64,000 nt of DNA from Variovorax ginsengisoli (lineage in GTDB: Bacteria > Pseudomonadota > Gammaproteobacteria > Burkholderiales > Burkholderiaceae_C). The position numbers and the translations under genes were made by a program. Each line of letters begins with the position of its first letter. Position 1 is the stretch's first letter. The notes beneath the pieces were generated by a model, which saw only the letters and a list, made by a program, of their open reading frames with translations, searched no databases and had not been told where the DNA came from. Shown here piece after piece: positions 26,309-35,187 of the stretch. Location of the stretch: assembly GCF_030811835.1 (NCBI RefSeq), contig NZ_JAUSRO010000009.1, positions 124,001-188,000 of the forward strand, written 5' to 3'.

Positions 26309-27478
26309 ATGACACAACGCCATGAAATTCACGCGGCCGCGTTGGTGACCGCCCTGGTGGTGGGTTCGATGGCCCTGCTCGTCCTCGGTTTGCAGCCCAT
26401 TTTGCTGGGTGAGCTGCTGGAGGCCAAGAAAGTCAGTCTGGAAGGCTTGGGACTGGTGGCAATGGCCGAGATTGTGGCCCTGGGCCTGGGCGCATTGCTC
26501 GGCGACCTCGCGCTGCCGTTGGCTCATCTTCGCCTGGCCACCGCCGTTGCCGCGGCAGCCACCGCCGCTTTGAATCTGGGGACGCTCTATGCCATGGGCG
26601 ATGCAGGTTTCGCCGCGTGCCGCGCGGCGGCTGGGCTGGCCGAAGGCGTCCTGGTATGGGGCGCAACGGCGGTGATCGTGCGCAGCGCGAGTCCCGACCG
26701 GATTGCAGGGATCTTCTTTGTGCTCCAGACCGTGGCCCAGGCGGTCGTCGGGCTGGCGCTCGCTCATGTCGTCATCCCGGCCCACGGCTGGGCTGGGGCG
26801 TTTACGTTGCTCGCGTCGCTGTTGGTGGTGCCTGTGCTTCTGGCGCCTGCGCTCCCGCGCAACCTGCAACCGCTTTCCACACCGTCCACGGGCGTCTTCG
26901 CCTGGAGTTGGGAGAAAGCGATGCCGCTCATCACCGTGTTCCTGCAACTGTCGGCATTGGGCGCTCTGTGGGCATATATCGAACCCCTGGGCATCGAGGT
27001 GGGTTTTTCTGGGACGGCTGTGCAGACGCTGATTGCTGCATGCTTGGGCATCCAGGTGGTGGGCGGGCTGTGCGGCTCGGTGCTGGTGCGTTCACTGGAC
27101 GCGCCCAGGGCATTGCTCGTGGGGTCGGCGTTGTTGTGTGGCGTTGCCATTGGCATTTTCTACACCGGCGTTGGCGTCACACCGATGTTCGCCGCGCTGT
27201 GTGGTCTGTTCGCGTTCATCTGGCTGTTCATCACACCGTTTCAGATGCGGTTCGCCTTCAGTGCAGACACCAGTGGCCGCGTGGCGTCCCTGATTCCTGC
27301 CGCCCAGATCTTTGGGATCGCGTGCGGACCGCTGATCGCCTCGGCTTTTGTTCAGGGAGAACAGGCGCACGCCGTGCCGGTGGTCAGCGCCGCTTTTGGC
27401 GCGGCAGCTGTGCTGACCCTGTGCCTGCGTTTCGTCGCGCAACGCCAATTGCGCTTTGACCAACGACTGGAAAGGTAG
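26309..27478 (+). CDS. Major facilitator superfamily transporter
   Basis: A 389-residue integral membrane protein with about 12 hydrophobic segments and the compact layout of small MFS carriers. The usual loop 2-3 motif A is weak (GALLGDLALPLAHLRLATA). Being under the same TetR operator as the kinase/aldolase/aminotransferase operon, it is the likely uptake system for that operon's substrate. The ribosome site is weak (AAGAA). Confidence 0.85.
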   Translation: MTQRHEIHAAALVTALVVGSMALLVLGLQPILLGELLEAKKVSLEGLGLVAMAEIVALGLGALLGDLALPLAHLRLATAVAAAATAALNLGTLYAMGDAGFAACRAAAGLAEGVLVWGATAVIVRSASPDRIAGIFFVLQTVAQAVVGLALAHVVIPAHGWAGAFTLLASLLVVPVLLAPALPRNLQPLSTPSTGVFAWSWEKAMPLITVFLQLSALGALWAYIEPLGIEVGFSGTAVQTLIAACLGIQVVGGLCGSVLVRSLDAPRALLVGSALLCGVAIGIFYTGVGVTPMFAALCGLFAFIWLFITPFQMRFAFSADTSGRVASLIPAAQIFGIACGPLIASAFVQGEQAHAVPVVSAAFGAAAVLTLCLRFVAQRQLRFDQRLER

Positions 27479-27483
27479 AAGGC

Positions 27484-27795
27484 ATGCCTTCACAGCAAAC
27501 GTACCGCACCTTCCGAGAGTTCTATCCGTACTATCTCAGCGAGCATTCGAACCGGGTTTCACGTCGCCTGCACTTTGTAGGCAGCTGCATTGCCGTGCTC
27601 CTGGTTGCAGCGGCCTTGTGGCACCAGAACGGGTGGCTGCTGGGCCTGGCACTGCTCCAGGGCTACGCATTCGCCTGGGTGGGGCATTTTTTCTTCGAGC
27701 GCAACAAGCCTGCCACCTTTCGCTATCCGATCATGAGCTTCATGGGCGACTGGTGCCTGTGGTGGCAGATGCTGACCGGCCGGATCAGGCTTTGA
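27484..27795 (+). CDS. Mpo1-like (DUF962) membrane protein
   Basis: A 103-residue protein with two hydrophobic hairpins and the DUF962 signature: YLSEHSNRVSRRLHFVG at the start and WVGHFFFERNKPATFRYPIMSFMGDW. The yeast homologue Mpo1 is an iron-dependent dioxygenase acting on 2-hydroxy fatty acids, and the conserved histidines are kept. It starts five bases after the MFS stop and may be co-transcribed. Its 3' end overlaps the converging reductase gene by 11 bp. Confidence 0.87.
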   Translation: MPSQQTYRTFREFYPYYLSEHSNRVSRRLHFVGSCIAVLLVAAALWHQNGWLLGLALLQGYAFAWVGHFFFERNKPATFRYPIMSFMGDWCLWWQMLTGRIRL

Positions 27796-28834
27796 CCGCC
27801 TTGCGCCATGTCTGCCACGCGTCGGCATGCGCCGAGAGTGTCTCGTCGATGGGGCGATAGCGCAGCCCCAGTTCGTCGATGCTGCGCTGGTTGTCGAGCG
27901 TGAACCGGATGCCCAGATGATTGCGGATGTAGGACTGCGACAGGCCGAACAGCGGCCCAATCAAACGCACCAGCGCGTCGGGCAACTGGTGCCGTGGCAG
28001 CAACCAGGGCCGATCGTGCACGCGCCGCACAATGCGCGACATTTCAACGAAACGCGTCATTTCGCGCGCAGCGACGATGTAGCGGCCGTGGGCGTCATCG
28101 TTCAACGCCCCGGCCAGGTGTGCCTGCGCCACGTCACGTACGTCCACCGTGGCAAAACTGAAGTCTGGTACCCCGTAGAAGAAAACGCCCCGCATCAGTT
28201 CGTCGAGCAGGAAGAGGCTGCCGGAATCCGAGTCGGGCGTCAGCGCTGGCCCCAGAACCAGACCCGGGTTGATCGCCACCATGCGCCAGCGCTTCTGGCC
28301 ATTGACGATGCGCCAGGCCTCCTGTTCGGCAACCACTTTCGAGTAGTGATACGGGTTGTTTTCCAGAGTGCTGCTGCGGTTGAACTGGTCTTCGGTGAGT
28401 ACATGCCCGCTCATCTCCAGGACATCAGCGTAGTCGCCGAACATCGCGCCGACGGTCGATGTCAGAACGACCTTGTCGACCGAGGCACAGCGGTTGACCG
28501 CACCGAGCACGTTGCGCGTTCCCGCGAGAGCGGGCTCCAGCAGTTCGACGCGTGGATTCTCGATCTGCTCGGGCAGAAAGAAAGGGGACGCGACATGGAA
28601 CACCGTGTCGCAGCCGCTCATGGCGTCGTCAAAGGATCCCTCGCGCAACAAGTCGGCGCCAAACAGTTGCAGCCGGCCAGGGAAACGCGTTTGCAGATCG
28701 ACCAGCGCGCGCAGTTTGTGCGCCTTGCCCGGATCGCGAACGGTCGCATGCACGGTCCAATTGTTTTCCAGAAGCAACTTCACCAGATGGCCGGCCACAT
28801 AGCCCGAGCCCCCCGTTACCAAAGCAGTTCGCAT
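27785..28834 (-). CDS. NAD(P)-dependent epimerase/reductase (extended SDR)
   Basis: A 349-residue extended short-chain dehydrogenase with the TGGSGYVAGHLVKLLLE Rossmann motif, a DPGKAHKL basic patch that suggests NADPH, and the YHYSKVVAE active-site Tyr/Lys. It resembles dihydroflavonol-4-reductase/cinnamoyl-CoA-reductase-like enzymes. GGAG lies eight bases before ATG 28834. It is divergent from an AraC regulator, the likely controller. The substrate is unknown. Confidence 0.87.
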   Translation of the reverse strand: MRTALVTGGSGYVAGHLVKLLLENNWTVHATVRDPGKAHKLRALVDLQTRFPGRLQLFGADLLREGSFDDAMSGCDTVFHVASPFFLPEQIENPRVELLEPALAGTRNVLGAVNRCASVDKVVLTSTVGAMFGDYADVLEMSGHVLTEDQFNRSSTLENNPYHYSKVVAEQEAWRIVNGQKRWRMVAINPGLVLGPALTPDSDSGSLFLLDELMRGVFFYGVPDFSFATVDVRDVAQAHLAGALNDDAHGRYIVAAREMTRFVEMSRIVRRVHDRPWLLPRHQLPDALVRLIGPLFGLSQSYIRNHLGIRFTLDNQRSIDELGLRYRPIDETLSAHADAWQTWRKAVKA

Positions 28835-28929
28835 CAACAAGCTCCATTTGCTGGGGTTAGCGTATCGCGCAGGGCAAGACACGCGGTGCTCCTAACGGAC
28901 AAGTGTGGGGCCGTTTCGGCCGGGGTGCC

Positions 28930-29952
28930 ATGACGCAGGCCGAAGCCGCGCTCCAGAATCGCGCCAGTGTTCCGCCCATGCTCATTCGAGCGCTGCTGCG
29001 CGTCGCGCAGTCGCGCCACCTTTCGCCTGCACGCCTGTGCCTCGGCCTGGGCTTCGATCCCGACGATCTGCGAGATCCCGTGTTGCGGGTGTCCTACCGG
29101 CAGACACGGGCGCTGTGCAAGCGTCTCCAGGTTCAGCTGAACGAACCGTCGCTCGGCCTGCTCGCCGGCCAGGCACAGACACCACTCTCATGGGGGCTGC
29201 CCGGCCTGGTCATGTTGACGTGCCAAACGCTGGGCGAGGCCATCGCATTTTGCGCAGTCCATCAAGACGAGGCGGGTGCACTCGTGTCGCTCCATCTCGA
29301 GCGACAGGATGGCCTGTTCCTGATCGAGGTGGAGCCCCGCTACCACGATCCGGAACTCGAGCCCTTGCTGATCGATGAGGCCTTTGCGTCCATGCTGACC
29401 GTGGTGCGAGCGCTGGTCGGCGCGGACTTCATGCCCGAGAGGGTAGAGCTGGCCTTGCCTGCGCCTGCGCACGCCCATGTTCATCGACGTGTCTTTGGCT
29501 GCGACGTGCAATACAACATGCCGTCACACCGCATGTGGACGTCGCAGAGGTGGCTCGCGCGCGAGCTGGCCGGCTGGGATCCCTACGCTTGCGATGCGCT
29601 GCGCGGAAATCTGGCGTCCCTGCTCAAGGGTCCCGAAATCCGGAACGATTTTCATGAAAGCGCACTGACGTGGTTGCGCGGCAACTTGGGCAGTGCGCCG
29701 TCCATGACCGGCCTCGCACGCCATCTGAACCTCGGCGAACGCACGTTGCGCAGGCGCCTCGACGCCTTGGGCGTGTCATGGCGGGGATTGCATGACCAGG
29801 TGCGTCGCGATCACGCACTGGCCTTGCTGCAACGTGCGGGACTGCCCATCCATGAAGTCGCGTCCGCCACCGGCTTTGACGACCCACGCGCCTTTCGCCG
29901 CGCATTCAAGCGGTGGACTGGCACTCGGCCCAGTGCCCTGCGCCAGCGCTGA
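28930..29952 (+). CDS. AraC-family transcriptional regulator
   Basis: A 340-residue regulator with an N-terminal 'arabinose-binding'-type domain (residues 20-210) and a C-terminal double helix-turn-helix (SMTGLARHLNLGERTLRRRLDALG, IHEVASATGFDDPRAFRRAFKRWTG). The architecture matches OruR/ArgR-like and fatty-acid-responsive regulators. ATG 28930 is preferred; the frame begins at 28903. It may control the divergent reductase or the operon 110 bp downstream. Confidence 0.9.
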   Translation: MTQAEAALQNRASVPPMLIRALLRVAQSRHLSPARLCLGLGFDPDDLRDPVLRVSYRQTRALCKRLQVQLNEPSLGLLAGQAQTPLSWGLPGLVMLTCQTLGEAIAFCAVHQDEAGALVSLHLERQDGLFLIEVEPRYHDPELEPLLIDEAFASMLTVVRALVGADFMPERVELALPAPAHAHVHRRVFGCDVQYNMPSHRMWTSQRWLARELAGWDPYACDALRGNLASLLKGPEIRNDFHESALTWLRGNLGSAPSMTGLARHLNLGERTLRRRLDALGVSWRGLHDQVRRDHALALLQRAGLPIHEVASATGFDDPRAFRRAFKRWTGTRPSALRQR

Positions 29953-30016
29953 GGTCCTCCCTCTGGTTTCCGACCCTATGAGGGTTTTCCACACGAAATT
30001 GGACTTTTCAAAACAG

Positions 30017-30046
30017 TAGTCATAACTATAGAATAGTCATCACTAT
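30017..30046. promoter_or_regulatory. Double TetR operator, copy 2
   Basis: Direct repeats TAGTCATAACTAT and TAGTCATCACTAT start 17 bp apart. Each has perfect TAGT/ACTA ends around four bases. The layout matches the tetR-MFS intergenic site and stands 21 bp before the first gene of the operon. It sits in AT-rich sequence that can also hold the promoter. Confidence 0.75.
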
Positions 30047-30066
30047 CTAACAACCAAGTCACCGTG

Positions 30067-30495
30067 ATGACCTCATTCGCAACTTGCCTTCGGGCTGCCG
30101 TCTTGTTGGTAACGTTGGTTCGACCTGCATGGGCAGCGGGTCCCGACGACGCGAAAGGCCTGTGGATGGGCGCAGAGAAAGATGCGGTCCTGGAATTCAA
30201 GCCCTGTGCGGACGCGCCCACGGCGCTGTGTGGGCACATTGTGTGGGACAAGGACGCAGGGCAGGCCACGGACACCTGCGGCGTGCCGATCGCACGGCTG
30301 GAGCGGTATGAAAACGAGGCTTGGCGCGATGGCTGGGTCTATGACCCGCGTGATGGCAAGAAATACAAAGGTGCTCTGCGGGTCAAGGCCGGCGAGTTGC
30401 AGATCCGCGCATTCCTTGGGACCGAAATCCTGGGGCAGACCGAGCGACTGCAGCGCGTCGCCGCGCTGCCTGTCTCCCCTGTGTGCAAGCCCTGA
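30067..30495 (+). CDS. DUF2147 periplasmic protein
   Basis: A 142-residue secreted protein with a signal peptide ending at WAAG. The DUF2147 pattern is seen: GLWMGAEKDAVLEFKPC, LCGHIVWDKDAG, and a DPRDGKKYKGALRV beta-turn. Family members are small lipocalin-like barrels of unknown role. A GTG three bases upstream is an alternative start. First gene of the TetR-controlled operon. Confidence 0.87.
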   Translation: MTSFATCLRAAVLLVTLVRPAWAAGPDDAKGLWMGAEKDAVLEFKPCADAPTALCGHIVWDKDAGQATDTCGVPIARLERYENEAWRDGWVYDPRDGKKYKGALRVKAGELQIRAFLGTEILGQTERLQRVAALPVSPVCKP

Positions 30496-30533
30496 TCCCG
30501 TCACGTTCAACCCAACCAGCGAAAGGAAATCGC

Positions 30534-31415
30534 ATGAACAAAGGCCCCCTGGTCTTTCTGGTGTCCACCGGTGCACTGTTCGGAGGCTTCGCCGCGCGCG
30601 CGCAGGCCGATGAAACAGCCAGCTACTCCGTTGAAACCGAAGTCAAGCTGCTCACTGACCAGCGCACGCGCGGCCTTTCCGATTCGCTGAACCGGCCTGG
30701 CGTGCAGCTGGCCGTGCAGTTCGCCCACGAAAGCGGCCTGATTGCGTTGGCGCAGCTGTCGACCATCAGCAGCAAGGTCTACACAGGCAGCGAGGGATAC
30801 AACGTGCTTCTGGCCACCGGCTGGCGCTTCGGCGATCCGGATGGCTGGCACTACGGCGTCGGTCTTGCCAGCGAGTTCTTTCCTGGAGCCAAGTTCGATT
30901 CGCCCTATGGCTTCGACGTCAGTACAGGCACGCCCACAGACGTCCGAACCACCAAATACAACACGTCCTATGGTGTGCTTGAGTTGGGTTGGGGCGCACT
31001 TGACGCGCGTTTTCTGAACGTCCTGTCTAAGAACTACCGGGGCGCCGGCACAGGCGGCGTGTGCGGCCAGATGCTGGCCGTGTCGGCCGACCCCACCAAG
31101 GCGCTCGAATGCTATGCGCGCGGCGACCACGACGCGCGAGGCAGCTGGCTGGCCGACCTCGACTACAGGATTCCCCTGGACGGCAAGACCACCCTGAAGC
31201 TGCATGCCGGCATTCAGCGAATCCGGAACTTCAAGGAAGCCAACGCCAGCGACTATTCCATCGGCGTGCTGCACAAGCGATGGGGCTTCGACTGGACTGC
31301 GGAGTACGTCATGCCCAAAACCAGGACGCGCGAGCTGTTCCAGGTGGTCGATGGCACCAAGGTCCGCGAGGTCGACGGCAACCGGCTCGTGCTGGCCGTC
31401 GCGCGGAAGTTCTGA
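30534..31415 (+). CDS. TorF-family outer-membrane porin
   Basis: A 293-residue beta-barrel with signal peptide (ends AARAQA), the LLTDQRTRGLSDSLNRPGVQLAVQ start of the TorF/DUF1302-like family, alternating amphipathic strands and a C-terminal aromatic residue (VLAVARKF), the usual barrel insertion signal. AAGGAA precedes ATG 30534. It probably lets the operon's substrate cross the outer membrane. Confidence 0.87.
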   Translation: MNKGPLVFLVSTGALFGGFAARAQADETASYSVETEVKLLTDQRTRGLSDSLNRPGVQLAVQFAHESGLIALAQLSTISSKVYTGSEGYNVLLATGWRFGDPDGWHYGVGLASEFFPGAKFDSPYGFDVSTGTPTDVRTTKYNTSYGVLELGWGALDARFLNVLSKNYRGAGTGGVCGQMLAVSADPTKALECYARGDHDARGSWLADLDYRIPLDGKTTLKLHAGIQRIRNFKEANASDYSIGVLHKRWGFDWTAEYVMPKTRTRELFQVVDGTKVREVDGNRLVLAVARKF

Positions 31416-31422
31416 GGTCTCG

Positions 31423-33009
31423 ATGAGTCTTGATCAACGCCTGGTGCTCGCCATTGACCTCGGCACGTCTGGATGCAAGTGTGCACTGGTCACGCTGGAC
31501 GGAACGGTGCACGCCTGGGCATTCAGGTCGGTGACCCTGGACGTGCAGGGTGTCACGGCCGAACAGGACCCTGCCCATTGGTGGCAGGCGTTGATGGAGG
31601 CCGCAGGCGAGTTGCTGAATGTGGATGCACAGCGGCGGGCACGCGTCGTCGCAGTGTGTTGCTCAACGCAGACGGAAGTCACTGTCTGCGTGGACCGCGC
31701 CGGTGATCCCATCGGACGCGCCATCAGCTGGCTGGATGCCCGGGGCGCGCCTGCCATCGCCCGGCGCGCGCGCGGTCGGTTCGGCAGCATCGAGGGTTAC
31801 GGGCCGCTGAAACTCTGGCAGTGGTTGCGCCTGACCGGCGGCGCCCCGTCGATCACGGGCCGCGACAGCGCCGGCCACATCGCCTATGTGCGCGACGAGT
31901 GCCCCGAGGTCTACGAGAAGACACACAAGTTCCTCAATGCGCTGGACTACATGAACTTTCGCCTGTGTGGCCGCCTGTGCGCCACGCAGGACTCCATCTT
32001 GACCGCGTGGGTCACGGACAATCGCGATCCCCACAACGTGCGCTATGACGCGCGGCTGTTGCGCCTGCTCGGCGTAAATGCAGAAAAGCTGCCCGAGATC
32101 GTCAAATCCACCGATGTGATCGGCACCTTGTTGCCTGAGGTCGCCCAAGCGCTCGGACTGGACCCTGGCACGGTGGTGGTGGCTGGCGCGGTCGACAACT
32201 CCGCGGTCGCGGTGGGCGCAGCCGTCGACGATTTCGAAACGCACCTGTATCTGGGAACCTCGTCCTGGCTCGGCGCACACGTGCCGTTCATGAAGACCGA
32301 CATCTTCCGGAAAATTGCCGCGGTGCCCTGTGCAGTGGCTGGCCGCTACCTTGCGATGGCGCTGCAGTCCACCGCCGGCGCCAACCTGTCGTTCCTGCGC
32401 GATCGCATTCTGTACCACCCCGACGAGCTTGCCAGCGACGAAGAGCATCCTGAAGTCTACGAAGCACTCAACCGCATTGCCGCGCGCGTCCCGCCGGGCG
32501 CCCGGGGGCTGATCTACACCCCGTGGCTGTACGGTGAGCGCACCCCCGTGGACAACCCCCGGCTGCGCGCCGGGCTCCTCAACATGTCGCTGGAGCATTC
32601 GCGCGAAGACATCTTTCGCGCCTTCCTCGAAGGTGTCGCGTTGAACACCCGATGGATGCTGGAGCCTTTTGCCAGGCTGATCGGGCGAAACCCGGGCGTC
32701 ATCACGGCGGTGGGGGGTGGGGCACAAAGCGAAGTCTGGTGCCAGATCATGGCTGACGTCACGGGCCAGCCCATTCGGCAACCCGAAAGCCCGATCCAGG
32801 CCAACGCGATTGGTGCCACGTTCATCGCCGGCGTGGGCATTGGTGCCTTGTCGTTTGCCGACTTGAACCAGCTGCGTCGAATCCGCCGGGTGTACGAACC
32901 GGCCCGGTCGCTGCGGAATCTGTACGACGAGAAATTTGGAACATTCAAAGAGGTTCACTCGCGTCTTGCGCCGCTGTACCACCGGCTGAATGCGCCGGCC
33001 CTTCCTTGA
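31423..33009 (+). CDS. FGGY-family carbohydrate kinase
   Basis: A 528-residue sugar kinase of the xylulokinase branch. The first ATP motif is seen (LAIDLGTSGCKCALV), as are the substrate region with EQDPAHWW and ISWLDARG, and the adenine motif (AVGGGAQSEVWCQIMADVTGQPI). It phosphorylates a polyol, ketose or sugar acid; which one cannot be read. The next gene is a class II aldolase, a classical kinase/aldolase pair. ATG 31423 lies eight bases beyond the porin stop. Confidence 0.9.
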   Translation: MSLDQRLVLAIDLGTSGCKCALVTLDGTVHAWAFRSVTLDVQGVTAEQDPAHWWQALMEAAGELLNVDAQRRARVVAVCCSTQTEVTVCVDRAGDPIGRAISWLDARGAPAIARRARGRFGSIEGYGPLKLWQWLRLTGGAPSITGRDSAGHIAYVRDECPEVYEKTHKFLNALDYMNFRLCGRLCATQDSILTAWVTDNRDPHNVRYDARLLRLLGVNAEKLPEIVKSTDVIGTLLPEVAQALGLDPGTVVVAGAVDNSAVAVGAAVDDFETHLYLGTSSWLGAHVPFMKTDIFRKIAAVPCAVAGRYLAMALQSTAGANLSFLRDRILYHPDELASDEEHPEVYEALNRIAARVPPGARGLIYTPWLYGERTPVDNPRLRAGLLNMSLEHSREDIFRAFLEGVALNTRWMLEPFARLIGRNPGVITAVGGGAQSEVWCQIMADVTGQPIRQPESPIQANAIGATFIAGVGIGALSFADLNQLRRIRRVYEPARSLRNLYDEKFGTFKEVHSRLAPLYHRLNAPALP

Positions 33010-33021
33010 CAGCACGAACCC

Positions 33022-33675
33022 ATGAAGCACGAATCCCAACGCCAGCATGTTGTCGACCTTTGCCTCGAACTCTCTCGTCGTGGCTATTTCGCCGGAACGG
33101 GGGGGAACATCATGCTGCGCATCGATGCACACCTGGTGGCCGTCACGCCGTCCGCCATCGACTATCAGGTCATGAAGCCAGAGGACGTGTCTGTACTGCA
33201 CCTGTCCGACCTGCGGCAAGTCGACGGTGCATGCGCACCCTCCGTGGAAGCCAGTCTTCATGCGGGCGTGCTGCGCGAGCGGCCCGAAATGGGTTGCAGC
33301 ATTCATACGCATCAACCCGTGGCCAGCGCGCTTGCGCTGCTCGGTGAAGAGATCGTCGTTCCCCCGCGGTGGCAAGCCACGCTGGGGCCTTGTCTTCCCG
33401 TGGTGGGCTATGCGCCTTCGGGCAGCGGCTGGCTGGCAAGGAAGTTCAGCCGAAAGGTGCGCGGCGACGTCAACGCCTATCTGATGCACAACCACGGCAT
33501 CTTGTGCTGTGGCCGCGACAGTGCTGCAGCCATGCAGGCCGTGGACGATCTTGAAGCCCTGGCGCGGGCGCTTCTGAACCAGCGCATTGACCAGCGCGTG
33601 ACCGGTGCACCTGCTGACCTGGAACACGCGCTGCAGCGCACGCGTGACGCCTTGAACGATCGCCCCATCTCCTGA
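33022..33675 (+). CDS. Class II aldolase/adducin-family protein, metal site intact
   Basis: A 217-residue aldolase of the L-fuculose-phosphate type. Zinc ligands are in the expected places: Glu76 (SVEASLH), His95 and His97 (IHTHQP), His156 (LMHNHG). The GTGGNIMLR phosphate-binding loop is present. It should cleave a phosphorylated keto-sugar made by the kinase gene upstream. ATG 33022 lies 12 bases after the kinase stop. Confidence 0.9.
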   Translation: MKHESQRQHVVDLCLELSRRGYFAGTGGNIMLRIDAHLVAVTPSAIDYQVMKPEDVSVLHLSDLRQVDGACAPSVEASLHAGVLRERPEMGCSIHTHQPVASALALLGEEIVVPPRWQATLGPCLPVVGYAPSGSGWLARKFSRKVRGDVNAYLMHNHGILCCGRDSAAAMQAVDDLEALARALLNQRIDQRVTGAPADLEHALQRTRDALNDRPIS

Positions 33676-33702
33676 ACCCCTTCCCCTCAAGAGCATCTCC
33701 CC

Positions 33703-35187
33703 ATGAGCAACCCCGCCGCCATCGACGCCCCCGCCACGACCACGTCGCAGACCGCCATCTCGTCCTGGCCCGACACCCCTTCGCTCTATCGGCGCCTGTC
33801 TGATCTTGTGGCGCAACCCATGCGACCGATCCGGGCGGACGCCATGCCCAAGATCCTGCGCTGGTTCGACGACAAATGTGGGGGCTCCAAGCGGCTGGCC
33901 GAACAGGCCAAGGCCGTCATCCCCGGTGGAATCCAGCACAATCTGGCCTTCAATCACCCCTTCGCCCTTGCCATCTCCCATGCCGAAGGGGCTCATCTGA
34001 CCGATGTGGACGGCAACCGGTACATCGACTTCCTTCAGGCTGGTGGCCCGACGCTCCTGGGCAGCAACCATCCTGTGATTCGACAGAAGGTCCACGCGCT
34101 CCTCGATGCGTGCGGACCCGTCACTGGCCTGTTGCACGAATATGAAGTGAAGCTGGCGGAACTGGTGTGCAAGCACATGCCCGGTGTGGACATGCTGCGG
34201 CTGCTGGGGTCGGGCACTGAAGCGGTCATGGGTGCCGTGCGGCTCGCACGAACCTACACGAAGAAAAAATGGATCATCAAGATCGGCGGTGCGTACCACG
34301 GCTGGAGCGACCAATTGGTTTACGGCATGCGCTTGCCGAACACGGGTCGGATGGAGGCCACCGGCATTCCGCGTGGTGCGACAGGCCACACGCAGGAGTG
34401 CCTTCCCAATGACCTGGAGGCGCTGCGCCGCAAGCTGCAGATCAACCGGCTGCGTGGCGGCACGGCGGCCGTGCTGCTCGAGCCTCTGGGCCCTGAGAGT
34501 GGTACGCGGCCCGTGCACAAGAACTACAACGAGCAAGTGCGCAAGCTGTGCGACGAATTCGACACGCTGCTGATCTTCGACGAGGTCGTGACGGGGTTTC
34601 GCATTGGCATGGGCGGTGCGCAGTCCTACTTCGGCGTCACGCCGGACATCACCGTCCTCGGCAAATGCCTGACGGGTGGGTATCCGATGGCCGGTGCCAT
34701 CGGCGGCAAGAGGGACATCATGATGTCGTTGGTTGGAGGCATTGGCACCACGTCGCGCCGCGCCTTCGTCGGCGGGACGCTGACGGCCAATCCGCTGTCG
34801 TGTGTTGCGGGCTACTACGCACTGCAGGAAGCGCATCGAAGCAATGCTGCGGTGGTCGCAGGCCAGGCCGGCGACCGTCTGTGCCGAGGTCTCGAAGAGA
34901 TCATTCGTCGCCGCAGGCTTCCCTACGTCACCTACAACATGGGGTCCATCGTTCACTTGCAGACATCCGGGGTGCTGCTGCTGGACACCAGCAGCATGTG
35001 GAAACTGTTCAAGGTCAGGAACGAGGCCAAGCAGCGAAAGCACATGATGGAGGAGATGGGCGCGGCCTACACGGCACATGGACTGATCACGCTCGCCGGC
35101 AGTCGCGTCTACACGAGTCTCGCCGACACCGATGCGGTGATCGACGACGCGCTGAATCGCTTCGACGACGTGTTTGCACTGGTATGA
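33703..35187 (+). CDS. Class III aminotransferase (glutamate-1-semialdehyde mutase-like)
   Basis: A 494-residue PLP enzyme. The fold-type I landmarks are clear: GSGTEAVMGAVRLAR, GAYHGWSD, LLIFDEVVTGFR and the PLP lysine Lys321 (VLGKCLTGGYPMAGAIGG). It has an N-terminal extension of about 70 residues compared with HemL. In an operon with a kinase and aldolase it is not HemL itself; it probably transaminates an amino sugar or an aldehyde product. The stop overlaps the next start (ATGA). Confidence 0.88.
   Translation: MSNPAAIDAPATTTSQTAISSWPDTPSLYRRLSDLVAQPMRPIRADAMPKILRWFDDKCGGSKRLAEQAKAVIPGGIQHNLAFNHPFALAISHAEGAHLTDVDGNRYIDFLQAGGPTLLGSNHPVIRQKVHALLDACGPVTGLLHEYEVKLAELVCKHMPGVDMLRLLGSGTEAVMGAVRLARTYTKKKWIIKIGGAYHGWSDQLVYGMRLPNTGRMEATGIPRGATGHTQECLPNDLEALRRKLQINRLRGGTAAVLLEPLGPESGTRPVHKNYNEQVRKLCDEFDTLLIFDEVVTGFRIGMGGAQSYFGVTPDITVLGKCLTGGYPMAGAIGGKRDIMMSLVGGIGTTSRRAFVGGTLTANPLSCVAGYYALQEAHRSNAAVVAGQAGDRLCRGLEEIIRRRRLPYVTYNMGSIVHLQTSGVLLLDTSSMWKLFKVRNEAKQRKHMMEEMGAAYTAHGLITLAGSRVYTSLADTDAVIDDALNRFDDVFALV

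Noticed and set aside
25544..26947. A 467-codon frame extending tetR upstream through the MFS gene
   Set aside because: The extra N-terminal 240 codons are antisense to the transporter and contain no domain. The TetR start at 26218 fits the family and keeps the operator intergenic.
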